Assembly (NCBI GenBank): GCA_002633025.1
Contig: NMRB01002313.1
Coordinates: forward strand, 31,797 to 95,796
Origin: Notospermus geniculatus
Lineage: Eukaryota > Nemertea > Pilidiophora > Heteronemertea > Lineidae
DNA length: 64,000 nt
Direction: 5' to 3'
The notes under the pieces are model-generated. The model was not told the DNA's origin. It did no database searches and was given only the letters and a program-made list of their open reading frames with translations. The position numbers and the translations under genes are program-made. This document shows positions 12,085 through 25,302 of this stretch, piece after piece (position 1 is the stretch's first letter; every line of letters starts with the position of its first letter).

Positions 12085-13059
12085 GACAAAGCGAGTTGCC
12101 TTTGGTCGTGTGGCTAGTTGGTAACATGCTCGCGCCCGTTGCCTTGTGTGCGATGGAGTGTGGCATTGCCTTGAAAATTGCTTACGAGAGTTGCCAGCAG
12201 AAAACCTTGCCATAGTCTGATTCTAAAGAGATTGAGATTACGTATGACAAACATAAATTTAAAATAGCACGTACTTACAAATCGTGGCGTGTCTCGGAAT
12301 CTCAGGTGACTGAGTACTGAAACACAAATACGGTAATATAGTTTTACCATCTAGAAACCGATAGGAATTGTCACGAAATAGGTCGAGCATGAAACTGTAA
12401 AATATTACCGCAATACATGTGACCAAAAATAGTCACATGTCCTGCCGTTATTTTTGATGTGACTCATTTCGTTCCTGCGTGATTCTGTAGATCAGAGCAG
12501 ACGATTAAAGTATATGAAATCACGCTGGGAATTTTGCGGAGACTTTTGAATCGAGGTCGATAAGATTGGAAAAACTCACAGCCTATACTTATAAAATTCT
12601 TGCTGAATTCTAATACGCAGAGCGAGTATGGACATCATGGGACGAATTCTCAAAGAATACCACGACGGTGTAAATTTCGTTTGGTATTTCTGTGGTCAAG
12701 TCAAGCAAAAGGCTTAATTAATGTCTTCAATTCGCACTCTGGTTTACACCCAACATTTCTCACGCACTGAACTCTTGGGACGCATTGTCTAACTTGGTGT
12801 CGTTCATGGTGTCCTCCCTAGCTGGCACTCTGCCCTTCGTTCCTCCACATCGATGGAGTTCAACTTTCTAGCCTACCCAGAATCAAGACTTGCATTCTCC
12901 TCAAGTAGGCCCTACTAGACTCAAATTTGGCATATCTATCCACTTGAATATGAAAAAGTATGACAAGGACTTGAAGTGTCTTCCTCGTTGATATCCGAAC
13001 TTGACCCGCTTAGGCACGGCGCCAATATCGACCTGGTTTTGTCATCGCTCCTTTCCAGT

Positions 13060-13432
13060 TAGACTGGTACCCGATCCTAACTATTTTACATCGGGCTTTT
13101 GCATATGTCAGGACCGGGCGTGCCTACCGCCTTCGTGCCTCTGATTGGTCGGTGCTGGCGCAGGTGGTAAGTGTGTGAACTATTATGTTGATAGATTTTC
13201 TATTTTTAACATGGAAAACCCCCGGCGTGATTGGTGAATTTCCTGGGTCAAAGGTCGGTCACACCTTCTATCTGCATTCTGGTACGTCAGCCGTATTGAG
13301 AATTGAATAAATTTACATAATTTACATAAAATTTTCAAGTGACGTCACTGTCAGAATTCCTCCACAAATGGCGGCCACGACTGGTCCTACCATTCAAAAG
13401 CGACACCATCGGTAGGACCAGGTACTAGTCTA
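13060..13432. mobile_element. MULE-type MITE with 9 bp TSD, copy A only
   Basis: Ends TAGACTGGTACCCGATCC and its degenerate complement (GGACCAGGTACTAGTCTA) are flanked by perfect 9 bp direct repeats CTTTCCAGT at 13051-13059 and 13433-13441. Copy B (~26268) has a single CTTTCCAGT. A 9 bp duplication is typical of Mutator-like elements. Relatives lie at 36462-36543 and ~50861-51045. Confidence 0.85.
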
Positions 13433-14637
13433 CTTTCCAGTTCGATTTCCCCGCCTCTGAACCATAGATTGAAGATTTCCCACGGCTAATTCCTTTCACT
13501 TCATCGGGTGTATTTCACAAGGAGTATATTGTGTCGTCAGCTGAGATATCGCTGAACTCTCATCAGATCGCGCGCAACGCCCACGACCACGTCGCGAATT
13601 TCCCCCACTTTTCCTGTGCGCTGGTATCAGTTGCATATTTAGCCGCTTGATCGCGATATGCTGTCATTTGGCAGAAAGATTGCAAGGACGTGGTTCGTGG
13701 AATAGTTGCTGGTACTAAATGGAAAGAATACTTCTGTCTCAGGTAGCTGTACCTTCGATAGACGGGAAAGACATTTTCGGAAGGGTGTGTTACTGTCTGC
13801 TCCGCAGCCAGCGGCTGCAGCAAGCCGTTAAAGCACTGCAATTAAGGTGTGGGCTTTCGTATTGCGGGTGAAATACCTACAATGTTCACCTAATGGCGGT
13901 TTACTTTTCAAAAACAAATTTCACAGCTGACTAGAGAAGGCCTATGTTATCGCAACGCATAAAGGTTTTGCAAATCAATGGAGTATCGATAGTTGAGTTG
14001 GCCTAGATCAATCCGAACTAGGACAGATGGTCGTGGTGTATACTATAGTTGGGAGAAATATTGACGCAGCTGGTGTGGTCTTATGCTGTAAGCTGAGGAT
14101 ACCTTGAAACTTGGGGTCTGGGCCTAGCCCTAGTGACAGTGATTCCTGACGATAACGCGCCTTGTCCTTGCCAGGAGGTTGGTGACGTATTTTCACAGCA
14201 AAGGCAGTCGTCATATTTTGGGTCAGTTGTGACGGAAAACATTGGAGTACTTCTGAGGTTATCATCGAACTACTGACACAATCACTGCGAAATGGTGATT
14301 CGATGCCAAAGGCGATAGGAGGGGAGGCGACAGTCCGTTATAGCTCGGCCTGTGGGTTTGGCTTGTTTGTTTTGGAAACATTCTAGGAAACTTACTGCAT
14401 GCAGTTTCTGGTTTCTGACTAATGTCTACGACATAATGGCCAGGATCTCAAGGCTCATTGGAACATAAAAGGATATGAAAATCAGGTGGATGCATAACTT
14501 CTTCATTGTGAAAAATTAGAGGTAGGTACATGTACGTTTGCTCAAGTTGGGTATGAGTTAAATCAAAATTCATAATACAGCCTTAAATAGATTTTTGGTA
14601 AAACATAACACGTGCATTACGTAACACACATTTATTT

Positions 14638-14812
14638 CAGGGCCGTATTTAGCTTTTTGGTCCGGCGGGGGGGGGGGGCAAAAGTCTCACTGGGGGGTCT
14701 TTTTTGCCGTTTATTTGCCCAAAATCCGCATGAAAATCACGTTTTTAGTTGGCTCTGGGACTGGGAGGGGGGCCACTGCCCCCTGCCCCTCCCCCCGCTA
14801 AATACGGCCCTG
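14638..14812. mobile_element. MITE with CAGGGCCGTATTTAG inverted ends
   Basis: Perfect 15 bp inverted ends CAGGGCCGTATTTAG enclose a G-run and C-run rich interior. TATTT occurs on both sides and may be a 5 bp target duplication. In copy B the same element begins at ~27471 and is cut by an N run. Confidence 0.6.
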
Positions 14813-14834
14813 TATTTTGTCCACATTAGGCGCT

Positions 14835-14990
14835 GCTCCACGTGAGAGTTTTCTCGTGTGAGTTGGCTCTCATGGGCAATTCTCCGTTGTCGGTTTCCTT
14901 ACGGCCTACGTCGAGACCAGGACACTGACACCTGCCCGTAGTTTTCTAGGCTGAGTTGCCCATAGCTAGCCAGCTTCAGTGAGGAGACTA
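14835..14990. repeat. Dispersed repeat around GTGAGTTGGCTCTCATGGGC
   Basis: This stretch (and its copy-B equivalent at ~27646-27800) resembles 29266-29550 and 30787-31060, where a hairpin MITE sits between CTCCCAT and ATGGGCAAC. Here the flanks run on without it, so this is a paralogous empty site. Confidence 0.55.
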
Positions 14991-15894
14991 CATGGAGGTG
15001 CGGCATCAACTCATTCACTAGACTGAATGGTACAATATATAGCTAATGTAAATATTATCGGTGATTTACTATATATTTATTTACTTCTAAAAAGATTACT
15101 GTGCATACATCCACACTATGCAAAGCAATTACTTCAGGAGAGTGCACTAGGAAATGCTCCACACATGCCAATCAGGCTCCACGCAGTCGTGTTTACCTGA
15201 TGGGGACAATGCACCTCTGTCGTACAACGTGATTTATGCAAATCGCGTGGTTGAAATCGACTTGATGGTGAAATATTGAAGAACATCGAAAGATAAAGCA
15301 GTCTATTTCTCAAGAGAATGAATTATGTTATCACCTTCCCCGCGACATAAAAAACCCCTATCGCGCCAACTCATTCAGATATTTTGAGGTCACACCCATC
15401 CACCACAATTAAATATTTGATCGAACACACTTATCAACTTTAGGGTCATTCACTGTGAACAGACACATATGTTTACATACATTTCTTGTTATACGGGCTT
15501 CCCAGGCATATATGCCTAGGCCTGTTCTACCTGGGCCTACGTCACGTGCTGGGTTTATACTTTATGTGGTTTCCAAAGGCATTATCGCAAATGTTTTGAT
15601 CGATTCAGTTCACAACTGGCAGGTTTGAAGTACCTACTCTGTCGCATAAAACTTTTTTTATCGCGAAGCGATACGCAGGGCTATAGGCCTAGTAATAAGC
15701 TTACTGATGATAGAATGATGGAGTTACGTCAACCGGCAATCGTCAGTTTTGTCTTCTCTTATATATACGTCACCAGCCGCGCATGCTCTTTAGATATCTT
15801 ACCAAAGTTTCTGAGTCATGCTCAGCACTGCCACACATCGCCATGTGCATTTTTCGCATCATCTTCAGCGCATGCCCCCAAACCCATTTTGGTT

Positions 15895-15983
15895 CATCCT
15901 TGAAAAAGTGCTAAAATTTTAGTGTTTTGACCACCGCAGTAGCGATTTTCTAGTCTTCTATCTGACCCCCTTCAGAGCCTATA
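15895..15983. other. Unique spacer between duplication copies A and B
   Basis: About 89 bp not shared with the right flank of copy B or the left flank of copy A. It contains no N, so the junction was assembled as contiguous sequence. No feature is seen inside. Confidence 0.6.
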
Positions 15984-16527
15984 TACTGCTGTTGAACAAA
16001 AATAACGAAAAATTTCTAAAACAGGGAAGGCAGGTGTACAAAAAGACAAGGTTTATTGATGAAAAACAAAAAATAACAGCGGGAGTCAGTCCACAAACAG
16101 GAACATCCGGTTGGAAAAAGCTCATCACAGCGAAGTTCATCAGGTGTTTGTGCGAGCGTAGTCGGAGGGCGGAGCGATGTCACAACCCTTGGTAGTCAAG
16201 ATGCATGATCCTGTATCCGATATCAAAACTGAAATCAAATTGATTAAAAGATTAAAAAATGGTGGAGGGGACGTTTTAAGCATGAACCCTAAACATGCAA
16301 CCCGTTCTCTTGTGAGGGCGAACCACTCTTGGAACGGGCCTTAACCTTCCACGTTGTGTTAGATTTCAATCTCACTCTTATGTCCACTGTAAGACATAAC
16401 GTTCTTGGTTTGTATTGTGACAAATGAACAATTATTTTTGCATCTTCATCTTCATCGACAGAGCATCAATCCACATTTTTTCTTCCCAATTTGATGTCTT
16501 CTGACGTTGGGCAGAATTACATGCTAA

Positions 16528-16889
16528 GGTTACACTTTTTGAAAATACCCGTGTTTTTCCAGACCCGTGTGTACGAAAATCTCGGCGAGAGGTCACACTA
16601 CTACATTGTACATGTAGTTAACTAGCCCGACGACAGTTGCGCTGCATGCATTGACTCTTCGGTCATTTCTGTATATGGCACACATTGTTGGAGGCGCGAA
16701 AACGACGTCACTTAATGGCTGCGCCATCTGTAGCCGTGCGAAGAACTAACGTAAACACGGTGATTTCGAAAAGCACCACGGCGAGCTTGCCGTGTCTCAA
16801 AAATCCATGTTTTTCAGACACGGGTTTCTGGAAGCCTGGCAATTCATAGGTGTGACCGCAAAAAACCGCGGATTTTATGTAGTGTAACC
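16528..16889. mobile_element. MITE with GGTTACAC/GTGTAACC ends (copy B)
   Basis: Orthologous counterpart of 3563-3922, with a shorter T run next to the left end and a few substitutions. Confidence 0.6.
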
Positions 16890-16935
16890 ACGGCTACTAC
16901 AACCTCGTTCCCAGGGGTCGTTCGCTTTCTGACAG

Positions 16936-18476
16936 TAGGGAGGTTTCGAAATCAAACGATAAACCAAAACTTTACGACAACGTTATGTTTCATACTACAT
17001 GTACACATTAACCACATTTTAGACTGGTACTCTGTCTTTATAGATGGCTGAAAATATAAAGACAGGAACGGGGCGCCATTTTGAACCATATTGATGACGT
17101 AGTACATTCTATTTTTAGCACTCTTCGGGGTATTTCCCAGCAACTGTGTCTCGGTTTCAATAAACCCTGCTTTGTTCCGCAGATTTTCTTGGAGTTTATC
17201 TCATGATCTAGGCCTAATCGCACTCCAGGAGGAGGACTACCCGCCAGAGTGGGGGAGGTATGTGATGGATGCAAGCAAGGCCTACCACACCGGCACACTT
17301 GTGCACTGCTGCTGCTGTGTGCACTGCATGCAGAGTTTAGGCCTATCTGCCCTCACAAAAACGAGACGAAAAAACAAAGGACTCCCAGTATGCCTACATA
17401 CAACATACCGTGAAAAAACTCACGCCTCATCCCTCGTAAACTTACCAGTTTCCAACCCCAGTGACAGTCGAACATAATTAATCCAGCTGCTGTCACGTCA
17501 GTGGTCAGTTCATGTAGTTCAACCGTCAAAATGCACGTGTACCAGGCTATATTTAGAACATTTCCACTCTCCACGCACAAAAATCATCTCCACGCATAAG
17601 AACCTGCGCAGAAAGCTGCGCAGATGTGGAAAAATGAATTAGGCGGAATTCCGACTAATTCAATACAAAATGGGGGTCCGTGCTTGTCGTTATAGTGTAG
17701 TAGCGCATTGTGTCCACACAGGTTGCGCAAGACTGCTGTTGCATTTGTGTTGAGACTGCTTTGCACAGACCTGTGTCCGCGCGCGGCGCATCACACAAAA
17801 ATATGTTAGTTTCTAAATACGCGAGCCGCATCACCACTTGAACCGGGTGATCACGTGATCTACTCCGCCACGAAAGTAGATCCTAGGAAAATAGTGATAT
17901 GAGGCTTATTTCGTGCAGACTTTGCAAATAATTGACCGATTTTTCATTTCTGTTGACAAATTGCCATAGACATGACATTATCGAGAAGAAAACGATGATA
18001 TTGGATGGCCCCCGGCAGCCACTATTCACAGTCAAGTGTGTACAGTACTGTAGACCGAGTGCTGTAGTGTGTGACGACGCACCAACGCAGCTGTCAGTGG
18101 CTAACATGACATGTACAGCATATCTAGGCCTATGTATGTCATAATCATGACGGATAATGTGATACCCACACGGAAGACATCCTTGGTAGGCCTATTTTAG
18201 GAGATTTTGCAATTTATTATTAACTCGAAGCGAGGAATCGCCCGCCATCTTGAAAATGCAACAAGTAGTCCTAAAGTTTCCCATGATGCCTTGAGCGCGC
18301 GGTGACAGATCGGTGCGAGGTACGATGCGCCATCTGTCGTGACAATGGTAGTAGCGTAGCGTCACGTAGCGGAACGACAAGGAACTAGTCTAACCACATT
18401 TTGCATTGCATTTTCGGTACAAAAATAAAGTTGTCGTTAACGTTTACGTTTATCGTTTGATTTCGAAACCTCCCTA
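16936..18476. mobile_element. 1.54 kb TIR element, copy B only, with promoter-like content
   Basis: Perfect 29 bp inverted ends begin TAGGGAGGTTTCGAAATC. Copy A (~3966-3972) is uninterrupted, proving insertion; the target duplication is unclear (at most TA or a single base). No transposase frame is seen. The interior is unusual: read on the minus strand, 18235-18330 has an AAGATGGCGGGCGATTC start context like the YY1-type initiator of housekeeping genes, with TTTCCCATGATGCC (plus strand) nearby resembling a ZNF143-type site. On the plus strand a short frame ending PPEWGR is bounded by splice-like signals (~17183-17258). It could be a Pack-type element carrying host gene pieces; that is inference. 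Confidence 0.75.
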
Positions 18477-21239
18477 ATATGGCAGTCACGTGGGCGATTT
18501 TGTCTGCATTTAACATCACCGTAACTTTATTCATGCCATTCTTTTAGGCCTAACCATTAATGACGAAAAGATCTTTTACTTTCTCGGACAGAATGTTGAG
18601 CAGCACGGGTCTTGCTAGTTTACTGCTCATTGCTCGTGGGAGGCTAGAGGCGTTGTTTTCACCTCACACGGGCAATGCTTGCCGCTTGTTGCTGCAATGA
18701 CCGAGAAAAAGTATCACATCCGCACCTCTGGGCCCGTCAGACTTCTCCATACATCAATCGATCTACCGATACTCTAAATCTATTGGTCACATTTGACTCA
18801 CTTTACGATCTGGGTGCGGACGATTTGAGAAATGTCCAAATCCCGGGATGCCCTTCATACCGACTTGATAATACGATAATCCACTCACGGCATAGATAAT
18901 CTCCCTGATTTATCACGACTGGACCGATGGATTGATGGAGAAGAAAATGAAGAAGGAGTTGTTTTACGAAAGATAAAAAGATCTGCCTCGGAATTCGGCA
19001 GGTTATTCGAATAGGCTCTAACATGATTCTCACTTGTTACAAGAGATGGCAGCACGATAGGCCTATGTTCCTATCTATTCTACCATCAAGTGGTAGAAGC
19101 GGTCCCCACACTTGTGGGAGCATGGTCATTTGAAGTAAAGCTCTATTATGTACTATCAAGTACACTGTAGTGTAGAGTACAGCACAGCTATTCCTTCTAT
19201 CGACCACACCCCCACTGATTCACTGCGGATGTGCTGGCTTATACCACTGGAGGACAGATATAAGTTTGACTTGAAATTGTCATTGAAAAAATTGAAAACG
19301 GACAATTTTACGAATGCCTGACCGCCATCTAGAGGTCAAGGCCACATTTTCTGTACTTAAAAGAATCTGTAAATTATATCAATTTGAATCTCAGGGGCGG
19401 CAGCGTCCCTTTCAATAATTCTAAGAATGTAATTAGCCAGTGAATGTCAAATCCCAGCGGAGACATTTTCAAGGATGAATTTGCTATGTATCTTTCTTCT
19501 GACTCATCCGGCGCGGTCCATCCTCACCAACCCGAGTTCACCAGTCAATCAAATGAAGATAAATTACCTCTAACTGTTGCAGTTTGAAAACACGTCGTTA
19601 GTCGGATACTTGGTGATTTTATTAGAAATCAGAAGTATCTTCAAGGGAGGATATTCCCGGACTCGGATGGTCGCCGTGCTTTTCTAGATGGCAGCACTCA
19701 TCTCCTAATGGAAGATATCATTATTACGACGGTGCTGCCATCTATAGATTGTGGTGCTGGCTCACACCCGAGTTTAGAGTAATCAGCAGAGAAGCTCAAC
19801 GAATTCTACCGATGAATCTCTCCCATCCCAGGCTCTTGAACTGCGCTTAATAATGTAAATTTCCGAGAGCCAACATTCTGGTTTCGAACTCGAGTACCGA
19901 GTGGAGCTATCCATTTCACTCACCCACGGTGGCGTTGCTGATTAGTAAACCTAGGATGAACATTTACATGATTGGGATTTAGTTCAGTTTCAGAATGGAT
20001 TACCAGGCATGAGATACTTTGTACCTAGAGGTGAGTAGAAGAATGTTCTCAAGATGTCTTTGTCTTTTTTAGTAATTCTACATCACCATTTCACCATACC
20101 TGCTGCTGGCTGGAGAAGTATAAGGGCCTGTTCAGGTGTGAAAGGAATGGTAGTCCTAGGAATTCAATGTCCGAGTTACGATAGTCTGCTATTGGTGTAA
20201 TCTATGTACATCGTTTCCGTTTCTGTTCTGACATAGTAGAGGTAACACTTCTTACAACCCGATGTGAGAGTTACATGCAGCTACACGTACATTACGTACA
20301 TGTACATGTACATGTACATTGTACATACTGTACGGGTCTGAAAATCTTCCGCCTGTTTACCGTGCTAACAAATTATTTGCTTCATAAAACACGAACACGA
20401 ATTCTAATTTCTCACCTGAAAGGTTTCAAGTTATTTGAAGAAGCGATCAGAGAGCAGACGAAAACGCTAAAACACCAACCATCCAACCTTGGATGCAGGG
20501 ATCTCTGGTTAAAGTATAGTGGAACGGCTGGGATCAGTGGAAGATGGTGACGAGGATGCATTTCGACGTACTTTATATCAAAAGTTTATCCCAGAAATGC
20601 TATCAGTTGCTAATGTTTAAACTGCGCCACTGTGACAGTCCCCACGGCCTCACTAACCACACCCAAGATGGTAACAACGTTCTGTCCTTTGTCTTCTTTG
20701 GGACTGCAAACCTAGGAAGATCACTAAACCTTTTGTCTTCATTGCTGTGAGCAGAAACATTTTTAACACAGCGATTACCTCACGATCCTTTCCCACCCTC
20801 CTATAGAAAAAAACCATGGAGAACACTGAACGATACATTGGCGACTCTCCATATATCACGGCCCATAACCTGTATATTGAGAAAGAACAACATGTTTATA
20901 CAGGAGAAGGGCCAACGTGATTCAGCTGGGCTATAACTGTTTCGTTTGCTCATGACTGAAGGCCTACCTACTGAGTAACTGGTGCCTGAAATTCTAGACT
21001 CCGCCATGGAAAAATGGAAGGTACGAGGTTAATTTTCTTAAGTTTTTCTCCTTAGGATCACATTACAAAATGAGGCAGCAATGATTTCTTACCACAGGTG
21101 AAGGAAAACGAAAACAGGATGTGAACATTGAAATAAAACATGGTATTTTAAATGTAGCTCAAGAATTGGAAGAGTTTTTTTTGTATTATGTAAATACATA
21201 TATTGATTTTCATCACCTTTGGGTGCTTATCCAACAGAA

Positions 21240-21440
21240 ACAATTCCATGCCATGGGAATGTTGATGTGAATGCCCAAATGTTGGAAGAAAACCGCTGTA
21301 GCTACACATCTGAGACACGAAAGTAGCGAGTTTAAAACTGATCGATAAACGTAAGCGATGCGACAAAATGACGTCACAGGACAGATGAATGTGACGTCAT
21401 AATCGTGTCGTTTTTTATCGTTCGTTTCGTCACCTCACAA
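21240..21440. mobile_element. Short copy-B-specific insertion with TGACGTCA hairpin
   Basis: Copy A reads directly from CCAACAAAAACGATGCC to CATCGGACCC. Copy B has ~190 extra bp, whose right half folds on GACGTCA-containing arms (around 21370-21400), flanked by CGATAAACGTAAGCG and its approximate complement. Probably a MITE or decayed TIR element. Confidence 0.5.
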
Positions 21441-24400
21441 TCGGACCCTTTCTTCGACGATTGCTCGCATCTGGATTGGTTCCAAATCTCACCGCTAGGG
21501 ATATTGTCACATTAGCCCTAGCGGTGCGATTTAATTAGAACCAGTCTGGCTCGCATGGGCCGGCGATAAAACCTAGCTGTGGAATACAAAATACTAGTAT
21601 ATAATCCGTCTGCAAAGGGTCACTATCACTGAGCATGATTTTGCAAGTACCCAGCAAAAACCACATCCGTTCGGTCATTGATGCCACTTACCGAGTATCA
21701 AAGCCTATATCACCAGATGCGAGTTCTGATTGAGATAAGAACTTCCTATTGAGTGTCAATGGGGAATTTGTGATTGACGCCTCTTCCACTCGATGTGGTA
21801 AAAACAGCCACCGGATGATGGTAGGCCATCAGAGATAATTAAATACTTGACGGGATCAAACAAGAGTAAAATGTCAACTGCCAGTTAAGCTGACTCTCTT
21901 CCTTCGCGCATCTAGAAGCAGAGACCAAAGGCGCTTTTTTGAGCGTGTAAGGTCTATTTCAGTCCACCATTGCAAAGTACCTCTTGCCGGACGTCCCGAC
22001 TTTCCCAATCGGCAGCAGCCATCTTGGAACGTACCTGTGGGAAAGGTGCGCACGCATGCGCACTCAGACTGGTAGGGCGGTTACATCAAAATTTAGCCCA
22101 CTACTCTGACTGACGAAGTCCGAATAAGCCTTGCTTTCCCGGGCATTTCCATAGAAACGGCAATGAGGCGGTCAGCGAAATTCATCCCGTCCTTGTCGTT
22201 GTCATCTACAAAAAAATACTCCTTGTTTTACTCAATACGTCTCACCATGTATTATTGTTCTTGAAACTGATTCCCCATGATACAATCACCAAGTAGCAAA
22301 CACAACATGCTTCCCCAGCCCACTTGGAGACACCAACAGGCAAATACAATGACTACTGTTTTCCTAAGATAAGAAAACAGTAGAAATACCATCGTATATT
22401 CATCGAATGATCCGGTTACAGTCTACACCAACTGAGATCTGCATCCAAGATGTTATTAGCTGTATCACAAAGGTAATGTGAAATAGACGCAGGGATTGGG
22501 GGATGATAGAACTGTTGGCTGTGGGGCCTCGTCCATCATAATATTTTGATTGTTCCAAGATGCCGTAAAATCACGATTGACAGGTTGGATCATCTCCTTC
22601 AACAAGATTCCACAAATCCTGCTCGTAACAGAATGAGGCATGGTTCATGCTCAAATTCAGCTGATCGTCCAGCAGCAAATGGTCTCCGAAGCAGAATCGG
22701 AAAATTATAGTAGTATAAGGGCTTGTGTCCACAGGTGCGTTTTCGTTAATCTTTTGTTATTTTCCGCCGCTCTGCTTCCAAATAATGGGCGAAGCGTCAA
22801 AACGCAGCGTAAAACGCGCATGTGGAACCATGCGGAGCGCGATGACGCAGTATTGAGCGTCAAGAAGTCACGGATTCGACTACCGGCCGAGTCGCATTTG
22901 GTATTCTCAACAAGTCTAAAACTAAAGGGGCTGAATGAGCTGCTCCTCGAGTTCCTAAGAAGGGTTTCTTGAGAGACTGCATGAGTTAATAATGTGAAGC
23001 TCTTTCAGGCTGTATTACAGCGAAAAAGTGCTAAAAACTTCAGGTTATTTTTCATATTGGTATGCAAATGAGGGTCAGAGGTCAGGCAACTGCATGGAAA
23101 ACGAAATTGCAACATCAGCACTTTTCATTTCATCGCTGATACAAGCAAAACACACATTTTCACAAAAATGTCAAACTTGCCCACTTCAGTGACACCGGCT
23201 ATAAATTATAAGGTAATGGTTGGGCTGAGTGATTACTGTACAATGACAGTACCGAACTGTTTGCAAAAGATAAAATTGATCGTCAAGAGAGGAAAGTGTG
23301 TTAATAAGGAATAATCGGTCATTCACAGGCGTATTAATAATGTCATTTATATGCCATTTAATGCTCCCCACAGAGGTATCGGTAGCTGGGCCGACCTTGG
23401 TCACTGTATCATCTTTCGAGCCAGGCTAGGCGCAGAATCCCATGGAATTCAGGATTTCATGCGCGCTGGCTACGTCGTTAAGTCAACCCCTGCCCCCCCC
23501 CTCCCCCCACACGTGCACACACGTTTTGTCTCAAATGAAGACACATCACTCTATGCAACACAAATGGGGACACGAATGAAGTCCACATTTATATACATGT
23601 ATATGGCTGTGTGTCCACAGTTGGTCGGTATAGAACTGACATATCCGTCACAAATCAACTAACTGGGGACATTACGTATGATCCTATTCAACTGCGGGAC
23701 ATCAGGTGTCATTTTCCAGGTTTGTCAGTTTGGGACATCCCCGTTGCCCATTCTCACGGCTTGCCACTGAGAAATCCGCACACGAGCCAGGTTTCATTGC
23801 TGGCAACGACATTAACTGGCCAATGAACAAGAAAATCGCCTTGTGTGCTGCTGCGGGCTTATAGTAGAGCGGTTAAGGGTAAAAATCTTTCACTTCTTCA
23901 AGAAAGCATGAAACTCCCCACATTGGTACTTTGATACCTAAGGATCATGAAATGCCGTTGTAGCGTTTTGTCTTCGGGGCAGCAGAAAACACGCTTTACC
24001 GGTTAGGAAGAAGTACAAGGCGATAATGATAACGGTAGTCCAAAGCATGAGACGCTGCTGAGATATCACCAACTCCCAGGAAAATTATCTATATTTTGCA
24101 CGTAATGACCTGTTTAAATCGAGCCCTCTTCGACACGATAATAAAATGTTCAATTCCGAACTTGTCACCCCTCATCCTTTGATGTCATTGTGTTAGCTGA
24201 GACAAAGTGTCGACCCTCGACCCCCGGCCTAGCGATACCGTTACAGACCCCACACACAGCTTCACACTCCGGCCATCATAAGCATCATTTATGTCCTATC
24301 AGAAGTGCGGGGGAAATAAAAATAATTGTCCATTTTGAAAAGCTCACGGTTGGTATTGATATCTCCTCTGTGACTTTATCGTCATCACTTTGTGAAATAT

Positions 24401-25132
24401 CATTATAATCTTCTGAAGTTTCCTCGACAATGAGATTTAGCCGTACGATTACGAAACTTCCGGCCGGAATTCCAGCGTGGCGCCAACGAGGGCAGGTCCG
24501 GCGTGAAACGGACAATGGAGTCTTTGAACAGGACTTCAAAAAAGGAACATCAAACAATAGTAGAAAGAATGGACCAACGGGAGTCTGAATGGGAAGGGAC
24601 GAATCGGGAAGACCCCCTCTCAATGGAAGGGTTACAGTCGATCGGTTTGGTTGCAGATCTGACTGTTTTGTCGGCGTTGGTGCTTCACATTTCATTCACA
24701 TCTAAAATGTGAAACGTCGGCATCATTTTTTGTCCGTCGTGTAGATTCATCGTTCACAATCTCCCAAATATAGAAATGATAGCACACTCTCTGAGCTGTA
24801 ATTTCATTGGCAAGCCCGGAAGTGGAGGAATTGGGATAATTCTAAAATTTTTCCACCAAAATTGATGTCACAATGACCTGTAATGAAGACCTCGGAAGTC
24901 TGTGTTTACTCAATGTCATTGTATTGTTGCTGTATTTGCAAAGCGATGTATAAGTCCGCGGCACACGCCGCAAGATGTCTTGCTCGTCAACCATTTTTTA
25001 TCGCATTCATGAAAATTGCCAAGTGTGCAGTGGCCGGCAACGGGGAGAAGCAAGAGATTGAATCTCTTGAAAGTAAGAGACGAGACTTACCAACAATCAA
25101 ACGGTTTGATTTGGCAAGTTCTACTTTAACAG

Positions 25133-25302
25133 AATAGGAGCTGTCAGTCAGTTGACCAACAGGTGTCACTACGGCCCAATTCAATGACCACCGGACCCAT
25201 TCATGCTTGACTGAGCACCAATCAGCAGAATTTTCTTTTGTATTGGTCCGCTAGAACTTTGCTGCCATCTTTTGGCGATAAGCGCGGCTGACTGCTCCTA
25301 TT
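25133..25302. mobile_element. MITE with AATAGGAGC/GCTCCTATT ends (copy B)
   Basis: Counterpart of 11876-12084 without its internal ~53 bp duplication, so the duplication is a copy-A event. Confidence 0.6.

Larger units (their letters stand above)
2343..15894. repeat. Copy A of a ~13 kb direct tandem duplication
   Basis: The block aligns over its whole length with 15984-28715, starting at a shared TGCTGTTGAACAAAAATA and ending at CCCATTTTGGTTC. Homology is interrupted by insertions private to one copy (A: 2385-3059, 5794-6818, 9021-9529, 13060-13432; B: 16936-18476, ~21240-21440). I recognise no host gene here; the open frames are short and mostly disrupted in the other copy. It may be a real tandem duplication, or two haplotypes of one locus placed head to tail in the assembly. 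Confidence 0.9.
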
